Origin: Alviniconcha marisindica | Taxonomy: Eukaryota > Mollusca > Gastropoda > Provannidae | DNA: 64,000 nt | Reading direction: 5' to 3' | Assembly (NCBI GenBank): GCA_018857735.1 | Contig: JABMCL010001766.1 | Coordinates: 707,001 to 771,000, forward strand | In this document: positions 55,777-64,000 of the stretch, in pieces | How the letters are laid out: every line of letters starts with the position of its first letter | Position numbering within the stretch: the first letter of the stretch is position 1 | Program-made: the position numbers and the translations under genes | Notes under the pieces: model-generated | Told to the model about the DNA's origin: nothing | The model's input: the letters and a program-made list of their open reading frames with translations, nothing else | The model's database searches: none

Positions 55777-57147
55777 TCAGGCCATTCCGGATGCTGATTT
55801 CGAGGCAGGCTGCAGGAACAAAGCGTTCTGATGCTGATGCTGTGGTGAAGCTGTGTGGCTCTTCCACTCAGTGAACATGGTGTTGCAGCATGGGTATATT
55901 CACGCTCTGCAAGTTTTTGTCATCATCATCATCACTCTGCAGCTGACTGCCGTGTGCGCATGTGTGTGAGGGGTACAGCAGCAGGGTGGCTGGTCCCACT
56001 CTGAATGTGATCGGTAATTTCATCGTGGGATTCGTAACACAAGTCAGGGTCACCTCGTTTCCACCATTAATTTGCTCATCGGCTCTTAAATTATGCAGTC
56101 ATCTTGCAGAAACAGGTTCGCTGCACGGATTGCCGGTTGTTTGCAGTTTACATTTCACAGAGATGGGTGAGGTGTGGTGTGTGTGGGGGAGCCAAGGCGT
56201 ATGGAGACAGACTACCAATTGAAGAGCCTTGCGGTGCACGTTCACAAAGATACGCTTGCCTTTTTCTGTTCTGGCTTGTGAGGTTTTAGCGCTTGTTTTC
56301 TGGGGTTTATTTGTGCTTTTTGTGCCTTTATCATTGCTCGTGGCTTGTAGTATTTTTGATGATTTTTCCCAGGAGAAAGTGAGTAGCACACACACAAGGG
56401 TTTGTTTGGCACTGAATGGTCAACGATACTGTCGAACATAGTTTGCACTGGTGCTGTTATAGTTTTAATATGTACAAATGAAAGTAGCTGTTGACTTGAC
56501 AGTAGAAGCGTTCCTGTTGCAGGAACAGAACCAATTTCTGCAGAAGACATTCAAGCTAAAGTAACTCCCCATGCTTCTCACGGTTTGTGGTTATCAAATG
56601 TTGGCTTTAAACAACGAAATTGTTTGGCAGTTTGTTCTGTGCATATCATTTTTTCCGGTTTGTTTTTACCGATGGATATTCTTACTGTTGTACATTGTAT
56701 TTGTAGTTCCTCACAGTTAACTGTGTGATTTCTAAAAAGCAGAAGTGCTATTATCAAAGGTGTAACTTTGATGATTGTTTTGCATTTGTGACAGAGCAAA
56801 AAAAACAAAAAAGTGACATGCACTGTGGAACCAAGGAACTGTTTCACTTGAAGTGCACTTTTTTGTTATAAATTTCTTCTTTCACACATTGCCAAGACTG
56901 AACTGATTTGTATTCAGTATTATTTATTAAAACGTACAATTTAAAAAAATCAATCAGTAACACTCTTGTTTAGTATTCATTTAAAAATGGTATTAACATT
57001 GGAACTGGTTTCTTTTCAGACTGGAATCTCCACAGACTCAAATTCAAATTCACAGAAGAAAAACTTAATGTTTTTATACCTGCATGTAATGAATGTGAAA
57101 TCCTCTAACTTATTGTAACTACTTTTATGTATGTATGTGTAAAAATA

Positions 57148-57184
<37 letters not shown>

Positions 57185-58398
57185 AAGAGGGAGAGGGTGG
57201 GCTGTATGCTGCTGTTTTAAACTTAAAAACATATCTGAGAGTGAGAGAAGTGTAATTTTTAGGAACATTTTATTCTATTGCTGTGATATGCTCACATACT
57301 ATATTTTTCCTAAGTATGTTTCGGCATTGCAAACTGGGCAAAATAGAATAAACCAAAAGACAAAAGAACTGTTTTGTGTGGATCTGTTTTGTGTGTATCT
57401 ACTTTTACATTCAGTCTTTCCTTCTGTAAAATGTGTCAGCAAGTTTCTCCTTTCATTTTTTATATATTTTTTTCAACACCTTTCTTTTGCAACTGGTATA
57501 GCTCTGGGATCTTGTACCACTGGAATAATTGATGCGTCTGCCAGAATTGTTCCTGTGACTGACACTGTCAACATATTCAACAAAGAGTTAACATTGGAAA
57601 CGATTTTCTTTCTTTTTTATGTCATAACATTTTCTTTAAGTTTACCCCACACCAACCCCCTTACCATCATCCTTACATTTGACAAGGAGTTTTGAAAGTC
57701 TCAGTTCTGAACACCCATGCAGGACAATAACAATAAGCATTTCACCTTAGGTGCCCCCCCCCACACACACTTGCCCCCCCAAACCACCACCATCACCACC
57801 CACCCACCCACCCACACACACACAGTGACTGTTTCACACACACCATTCCTGAATTTAATTAGTGACTGTTTCACTCAGTGACTGTTTCACACACACCACT
57901 CCTGGATTTAATCAAGAGCTTTCTCTGCTTGCTCAATCCTAAAGGTGGTATTCTATGGAATTCCATTAGATCAAATTCTGGTTACACACACCTTTAAATG
58001 TGATGTCTGCCAAAGCAATTCCTTTCAATAATAATAGTGTATTCTTTTATGTGCTCCAAACTGGAGCACGTAGCCCATTACAAAGCAAAGAACCAAAACG
58101 CAGCAACACAAATGTCTGCAAATGTGCACACACCTACCCACACATGTACAGATACACAGACACAGACACAGACACACACACACACAGTCAATATGATAGC
58201 TTGAACAGGTGAGATTTCAAAGATGAAAGATTTCAAACCACTTTCCCCTAAAGTGACTTGTACATTACAGCCTATAAGCATTATTCATTTGTGCCCTGAT
58301 CGAAACTGTGCAAAGAGATCAAAGTGGGTTTGGTTGCAGGTTTTCATTTAGCACTGCTGCCTATTCATCTGTACATCAAACCAAATGGCCACATGCCG
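55777..58398. other. WDR90 / BRAT1 convergent 3' region
   Basis: About 2.6 kb between the two stop codons, probably both 3' UTRs. It contains AATAAA at 57347 (plus), a GT/GA tract (57150-57185), CCCA-rich and CA tracts (57750-57840), and CA repeats at 58145-58190. No coding exon was seen. Confidence 0.6.
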
Positions 58399-59349
58399 TC
58401 AGTAACAGTCAACAAACATGTCATCAGCATCCTCAAACTCGTCTTCAGACATCAACGTCACTTCATTCACGGTGGCAGCCATCCTGGCAGCTGCCATCAC
58501 GTCCTCCAACAGCGAGGACGGTTTACGGTCGTATTCATCTGCACTGGGACCCAGCTGCTGCAGCTGAAGAGAAGGATTCAGTTCCGACACTTTGTGCAAA
58601 AACTCATCCACTGGGTCCAAAGACACCTGCTCGCTGGACAGGGTTGTGCTCAGGTCTCCGTTTGTTTCAGATTCGCCTTTCAGCTCTGCATGGGAAAGGC
58701 CGCTGGCTTGAGATTCCTTGAATGTGTTGTCCAGTTTTCGCACTTTGGCGGACAGGTGATCGCCAAGTTTAGCCTGCTCAAGCACTGTCGCTAAAATGTG
58801 GAGAGCCTTCTGTTTCACCGCTGAGTCATAGTCCTGTGCTCCGGCCAGCACCGCCCTCCCAAAACCATCCTGCAACAGGCCTCCCAGCACGCAGCGATAC
58901 TCCTCACTGCTCTTCTCCTCCTGGCGCTTATGCTTGCCCTGCGCTGATGTCCCACATTTGTAAGGCGCACCACCACCTCTAAATTCAACAGCACCACTAC
59001 AAGTGTCGTCCCCATCTCCACCCGACCCATCCTTGTGGCTTTTCAAGCCTCGATCATTGCTGCTCTCACAACCCTGAACTTGGTACAGCAATGGCACTGA
59101 TATTTTCTCCCAGAATTCCAGCGCCTTGGCCTTGACCTCCCAGTCAAAATCGTCCATTGCTGATGTCATGGCAGAGCAGATTTTGCGTCTCTGCAACACA
59201 AGGCTGGGGGACGTAGATGCAGGGGGCTGTGATGAATCGGCAAGAGCTGAGCGAACAAAGAGGGCAGCGAGAAGCTGAACTGCTGCGCGTCGAGGGAAAG
59301 CCTCTGTGTCGGTGGACAGCAGTTCCACCATCTCATCTATCAGGGAGTC
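58399..59349 (-). CDS. BRAT1: BRAT1 last exon (exon L)
   Basis: It starts after TATTTTCAG, phase 0: DSLIDEMVELLSTDTEAFPR, AMDDFDWEVKAKALEFWEKI, then an extended loop, KQKALHILATVLEQAKLGDH, KPSSLLEDVMAAARMAATV, and the tail EDEFEDADDMFVDCY. The last three residues match human BRAT1. The exon carries the final HEAT repeats and an acidic tail. Confidence 0.95.
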   Translation of the reverse strand, partial: DSLIDEMVELLSTDTEAFPRRAAVQLLAALFVRSALADSSQPPASTSPSLVLQRRKICSAMTSAMDDFDWEVKAKALEFWEKISVPLLYQVQGCESSNDRGLKSHKDGSGGDGDDTCSGAVEFRGGGAPYKCGTSAQGKHKRQEEKSSEEYRCVLGGLLQDGFGRAVLAGAQDYDSAVKQKALHILATVLEQAKLGDHLSAKVRKLDNTFKESQASGLSHAELKGESETNGDLSTTLSSEQVSLDPVDEFLHKVSELNPSLQLQQLGPSADEYDRKPSSLLEDVMAAARMAATVNEVTLMSEDEFEDADDMFVDCY

Positions 59350-62195
59350 CTGAAAATACAAGTGCATTCTTTTGACTCAATACCTTAGTATTAATGATGA
59401 TAATAATAAGAACCATTTCTATAGCAACGTACCTCTTTGACAAAGGTGAGCACACTGTGCTTTACAAGATCATAAATATATACATAAAACCTTTAAAAAA
59501 AAAAATCGCATAAAATGGTATTCCTTCCACCACCACCACCACCCCTCCAACACACACATGGCACACAGAAGGAATGTAATAGGGAGGGAGGGAGGGAGGG
59601 AGGGGTAATAATAAAGAGGATCTGAAAAGCCAGCATCTTCCACACAATGTGGAAGCCCAGGATGCTCTTTACCATAACACTAACGACATTCACAAAATCA
59701 CATACTCACACAAACCACAAATTTATGGGGGTGGGGGTTGACAAGGCATTAAATTGACATGCCCTTTTCACAGAAATAAAAATAGAGGGGGGGGGTGGGG
59801 GGGGGGGGGGGTGACATGACATTAGATTGACATGACCTTTTTCACATAAATAAAAATATAGGATTGAGAAGGGGGCTGACAAGGCATTAGATTCAAATGA
59901 CCTTTTTTACAGAAATAAAAATAGAGGGGGGGGGTAAGGGGGTTGACAAGCATTAGATTGACATGACCTTTTTCACAGAAATAAAATGGGGGGGGGGGTT
60001 GACAAGACATTTGATTCACATGACCTTTTTGACAGAAATAAAAAAAATGGGGGGGGGGGGGGGAGTGACAAGGCATTAGATTTACATGACCTTTTTCAAA
60101 AAATAAGGGGGGGGGGGGGGGGGGTTTACAAGGCATTCAATTCACCTAGCTTTTTTCACAGAAATAAAAATAGGGTCATCAACAAGGCATTAAAGGCACA
60201 CGATTCTTTTCACAGAACTAAAAACAGCCAGTGCAAACCTCTGTGACTTTTGTGTCTTGGAGAAAAGCGGCCCACCAGTCGGGCAGACCTGTGAGACTGG
60301 CGGCCAGAGTGATGGCGCTGGCGCGAGGGTAACTCTCTCCATCTTTCACACAGCTCCAGGCGTCGCTCAGCAGGTGGTGCTCTAACACCTGTTTCTGCAA
60401 ACTGGGGCCTGCACAGAGGGAGAAAAAATGGCTGTTTCGTTGTTTTTTGTTATTGTTGCCATTTGTTGCATAGTTACAAGAAAGGAAGGATAATATCTTT
60501 CCATATGCAGAAATTGAGGTTACTTGAAGTTGAACATATTAAAAAAAAAAAAAAATTGTGCTTCTCTTCCTATGACCCCAAGGTGCTTACTGTATTCAAA
60601 ATAAACTAGATCAAGACTAGCATATTGTAAATAAACCAGTAAAAGCATCACTCACTCAAAATAAACTAGATCAAGACTAGCATATTGTAAATAAACCAGT
60701 AAAAGCATCACTCACTCAAAATAAACTAGATCAAGACTAGCATTTTGTAAATAAACCAGTAAAAACATCACTCACTCAAAATAAACTAGATCAAGACTAG
60801 CATTTTGTAAATAAACCAGTAAAAGCATCACTCACTCAAAATAAACTAGATCAAGACAAGCATATATATTGTAAATAAACCAGTAAAAGCATCACTCACC
60901 CAACCCAACCCGTCTTAAAACAAATCTTTCACACACACACACACACACGTGCACAGCATTAAGATCTGGTTTAGTCAATGCTCATTTAGAAGTGTACAAG
61001 AAAAGTGTTATTGTTTGATAACAGTGAACAAACTCTAGCATCAGGAACATCCTACATTCACCTTGAGACCTCATCTCACCTGACATGATACGATCACACT
61101 ATGAACAAATCCCAGCAAAGATCTACACATATCTTACACGCTTACTCACCTGACATGATACGATCACACTATGAACAAATCCCAGCAAAGATCTACACAT
61201 ATCTTACATGCTTACTCACCTGACATGATATGATCACGCTATGAACAAATCCCAGCAAAGATCTACACATATCTTACATGCTTACTCACCTGACATGATA
61301 CGATCACACTATGAACAAATCCCAGCAAAGATCTACACATATCTTACACGCTTACTCACCTGACATGATACGATCACACTATGAACAAATCCCAGCAAAG
61401 ATCTACACATATCTTACATGCTTACTCACCTGACATGATACAGTCACATCCTAACCAGAACTGATGCCAATCACATGAAAAGAATATGGGGATTACTAAT
61501 TATCTAAGTACAGTCACTCACAGCCAGACTCACCTGGCATGATGCTGATCACATTACGAACAAACTCCAAAGTGGTGTCCCTGACCTCCCACTGCACTGC
61601 CACCAGGCGGCGCTGCAGTAGCACTGTCATGTGACTCACGACCTCATGCATCCCAGCAGTCTCTGCAGCATCTGAACGCTGGCACTGTTTGCGGAGGATG
61701 CTGAGAAATGCTCCACAGGTTTGGCTGTACAGCTGTAGACAAGGGACAAAAAATGTACTACAGGCAGACATCTCCATGGGTGTGTTTATCCGTACCTGCG
61801 TGTGTGTGCATCTCTGTCTGGTACAATCCATGTGTATGCATATGTGCAACTGTATTTGAGACAATGAGAGAGATATACTTGACAGCTCTTGGACCTGGAA
61901 GCTCCAATTAACCACAGTAAAAATTATTACAAAAAATCTTGAAGAGTGATCAGTTTTGTGACTGGCAGCATCGGTGACTTCGTGTTACTGCTAACCTTTG
62001 CAATAATGTTGCTGTGTTTCATTTTAGTATGCACTGTGGGAAAATGAATCATGTAATTTGTGTCCATACAAAGTTTCTGATTTCTGATTTGACTAGACAA
62101 TCAGCGAATCTCTTAGCATGACATGTCAGCAGGGAAATTGGTATGAACTTCCTAGCTGTGCAAAAGGGAGCAAGGCACTTTGCAGTTTGAAGAGT

Positions 62196-62226
<31 letters not shown>

Positions 62227-63803
62227 ACATGTATGTATGTATGCCAAATTAGCAAGGTACTGCTTGCTGCTGGAACAGTCCAACATACACGAAATTGGAG
62301 ATTGACATGCAAAAAGGAAGAGGTTTTAGAGAAAGCAATCTTAAGACATGGGTGGTCCCTCATGAGTGTGCTCTTGTGTGTGTTGCTTATAGCACACCGA
62401 CTGGTGTTTGTGCTCAAAGAACAAAGGAAAGAACTCACCCTACTTTCCACAAGCGGACGTCTCATGATGTGCAGTAAGCTTTTCAGTGTTGCTGTGCACT
62501 GCTCCGCACTAAGCTCTGTCAATGAAACAATCACACATGCAGGACATTATCATCACCACATTATAATCACCACAGCTTCTTCAGCTTTAACTATCTGAAA
62601 AAAGGATGACTGCTAGTGTTCTAAAACAAGATCCACACACATGAATGGTTAAAAGGAATGCTATTTATTACGACAAAACACATGTGAATTTTGGGGGTAA
62701 GCCCCAAAGGTTAAAAGGAATGCTATTTATTATGACAAAACACAACATGTGAATTTTGGGGGTAAGCCCCAAAGGTTAAAAGGAATGCTATTTATTATGA
62801 CAAAACACAACATGTGAATTTTGGGGGTAAGCCCCAAAGGTTAAAAGGAATGCTATTTATTATGACAAAACACAACATGTGAATTTTTGGGTTAAGCCCC
62901 AAAGGTTCAAAGGAATTCTATTTATTATGACAAAACCCAACATGTGAATTTTGGGGGTAAGCCCCTATTTCAAGCTGCAAAACAGCAGTTGAACAACAGT
63001 TAAACGTTGCAAAGTGAAACATATGATGCTTATTTGCTTTTGGTTGAGCTGTTTTGTTATGTTGTTATGTTTGGATCCAGCTTCAACCATGCTCCCATAT
63101 GCTGGTGCATGATAACAGATTGCGGAAAGTCACTTCAAACATTACTAGCTTGTAGCTAGGAGAGGGAGAGAGACCTGTGCAACCCTTTGTTTAATCAAAA
63201 GCAATCTCAAAATCCGTCTCTTCTCACAGTCGCACACATTTCTTGAAACTCACCTGTTGAAATTCTGTCTCACATTTGCCCTTCGGTGATCACAACTTCT
63301 TCTTTTCGCTCCCTTCCCCCCCCCCCCCCCCCCACAATCCACCACCACTATCAAACACTGTGTGTATGTTAATGTGTGCATGAGTACGTGTGTGGCTGTG
63401 TGTGTGCATGCATGCGTGTGGGTGTGGGTGTGCATGCATGATGTGTGCATATGTGAGTGTGTGCGCACGTGTGTACATGCGTGCATGCATGTGTGTGTTT
63501 CACACAGATGCACACACAGCCTATACACGGATGTTGTCTTTCATTGTAAAGAGCACAGGGTTGTAGGGTAGGCGCTGTAGAAGCGCGCCATAGCTATGAC
63601 CTAGAAACAGCTGTCTGTGACCCATCACCTAGACAGTCATCCTGCTGCAGCATGTGAAGCAAGGAACTGAGGAGCTTCTGGTTGCCCACGACAACGGCCC
63701 CCACACCCTGCGGCCATGAGGACGAAAGTGAGGACCAGTCGTGGTCTTCCCTGGTGCAGCTGGCGCTCTGCAGGAGTCGGATCACACCCTCACAGTTGTG
63801 GGC
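58399..63803 (-). CDS. BRAT1: BRAT1, C-terminal 523 residues in five exons (5' end outside window)
   Basis: This entry spans the visible part; exons are listed separately. The exons at 63803-63629, 62515-62439, 61732-61534, 60408-60239 and 59349-58399 join with consistent phases. The product matches BRCA1-associated ATM activator 1, a HEAT-repeat protein (human 821 residues): WEVRDTTLEFV vs human WEVRDSALEFL; DGESYPRASAITLA vs DPESYVRASAVTAM; DTEAFPRRAAVQ vs DSEGFPRRAVMQ; DFDWEVKAKALEF vs DLDWEVRAQGLEL. The C-terminal tripeptide Asp-Cys-Tyr equals the human one. BRAT1 binds INTS11/INTS9 of the Integrator endonuclease and has been linked to ATM signalling. The N-terminal third lies beyond 64000. 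Confidence 0.93.
59720..60200. repeat. ~57-bp minisatellite with G-runs, last BRAT1 intron
   Basis: About eight units of TTGACAAGGCATTAGATTGA plus CATGACCTTTTTCACAGAAA and a variable G-run. G-run lengths are probably unreliable. Confidence 0.85.
60239..60408 (-). CDS. BRAT1: BRAT1 exon L-1
   Basis: G|GC gives Gly, then PSLQKQVLEHHLLSDAWSCV, KDGESYPRASAITLAASLTG and FLQDTKVTE, ending phase 0 with donor GAG|GTTTGC. Confidence 0.93.
60593..60900. repeat. 60-bp near-perfect tandem repeat, five copies, BRAT1 intron
   Basis: ATAAACTAGATCAAGACTAG plus CATATTGTAAATAAACCAG and AAGCATCACTCACTCAAA. High identity indicates recent expansion. Confidence 0.93.
61066..61440. repeat. 70-bp tandem array carrying the BRAT1 exon L-2 donor
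   Basis: Read on the plus strand, units contain ACTCACCTGACATGATACGA then TCACACTATGAACAAATCCC. The real exon edge at 61528-61575 reads ACTCACCTGGCATGATGCTG then TCACATTACGAACAAACTCC. About 45 bases of exon end plus donor are therefore copied about five to six times, downstream on the minus strand. Confidence 0.88.
61534..61732 (-). CDS. BRAT1: BRAT1 exon L-2
   Basis: LYSQTCGAFLSILRKQCQRS, MTVLLQRRLVAVQWEVRDTT and LEFVRNVISIMP; ends phase 1 at CCAG|GTGAGT. The exon end is copied in the neighbouring array. Confidence 0.93.
62190..62222. repeat. (CA)n microsatellite, BRAT1 intron
   Basis: CA run followed by a (TATG)n tract. Confidence 0.9.
62439..62515 (-). CDS. BRAT1: BRAT1 exon L-3
   Basis: G|AG gives Glu, then LSAEQCTATLKSLLHIMRRP and LVESR, ending phase 0 at AGTAGG|GTGAGT. 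A helical HEAT-type segment. Confidence 0.85.
62647..62968. repeat. 65-bp tandem repeat, five copies, BRAT1 intron
   Basis: AAAGGTTAAAAGGAATGCTA plus TTTATTATGACAAAACACAA and TGGGGGTAAGCCCC. Confidence 0.93.
63298..63510. repeat. Poly-C and GT/CATG-rich tract, BRAT1 intron
   Basis: A C-run (63317-63332) followed by imperfect GT repeats with CATG motifs. Confidence 0.8.
63629..63803 (-). CDS. BRAT1: BRAT1 exon L-4 (first visible)
   Basis: After GTGTGTTGCAG, phase 0: AHNCEGVIRLLQSASCTRED, SWPQGVGAVVVGNQKLLSSL and LHMLQQDDCL; ends phase 1 at CTAG|GTGATG. The phase fits exon L-3. It continues a helical-repeat protein whose start lies beyond the window. Confidence 0.82.
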
Positions 63804-64000
63804 CTGCAACACACCAGCCGCCGTCCTCTCACTTTACAGGACACAAAAATCTCCAGCAAATTTAACTGCCGGCGTCCAGAAAAAAAGGGATTAAAGCACA
63901 CAGAAGGCGGTGGTAGCTAGAGCACAAAACGCACACACGGCTGAGACAGAATGCAACATGCAGAAGGCAAGGTAATGTGAGATCAAAGCTCACAGAAGGC

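Overview
The window looks like nuclear DNA from an invertebrate animal, most likely a mollusc and perhaps a marine gastropod. It has short coding exons with GT-AG introns, long CA/GT microsatellites, abundant minisatellites, and short retroposon fragments with (TTAC)n tails of a kind I associate with molluscan genomes. The taxon is inferred. The split-gene structure is read directly.

Layout. Positions 1-8.9 kb are repeat-rich: homopolymer-laden sequence, a decayed RT-RNase H non-LTR retrotransposon (minus strand, about 2.0-3.1 kb), an isolated exon-like piece of an alpha-1,3-fucosyltransferase (3651-3844, plus), and several copies of a 160-bp dispersed repeat. Positions 8.9-14.5 kb hold no gene I recognise and include a roughly 30-copy minisatellite (11.3-12.25 kb). 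At 14.5-15.06 kb (minus) are two phase-compatible exons of an unrecognised gene. Its start codon lies only about 100 bp from the start codon of the main gene, which suggests a shared bidirectional promoter.

Positions 15160-55776 (plus) carry a complete WDR90 (POC16) gene. I could build 41 coding exons whose splice phases agree throughout, giving about 1,936 residues: an N-terminal CFAP20-like (DUF667) domain, a linker, a first WD40 block, a basic/low-complexity linker and a second WD40 block. The only break is exon 4, where one or two single bases seem to be missing in G-runs. Intron 2 holds a 2.25-kb DNA transposon with perfect 24-bp terminal inverted repeats. Positions 58399-63803 (minus) carry the last five exons of BRAT1, convergent with WDR90. 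Its 5' end lies beyond the window.

Main observation. Many introns of both genes contain minisatellites whose unit includes a copy of the neighbouring exon-intron junction (exon edge plus splice donor or acceptor). This creates rows of decoy splice sites next to the real one, at WDR90 exons 10, 14, 15, 22, 24, 25, 33 and 38 and at one BRAT1 exon. In addition, the donor of WDR90 exon 37 is supplied by a small retroposon whose antisense tail reads (GTAA)n, a ready-made 5' splice site. WDR90 is known as a centriole-wall/inner-scaffold protein and BRAT1 as an Integrator (INTS9/INTS11) and ATM-associated factor. Apart from convergence there is no evident functional link between them.
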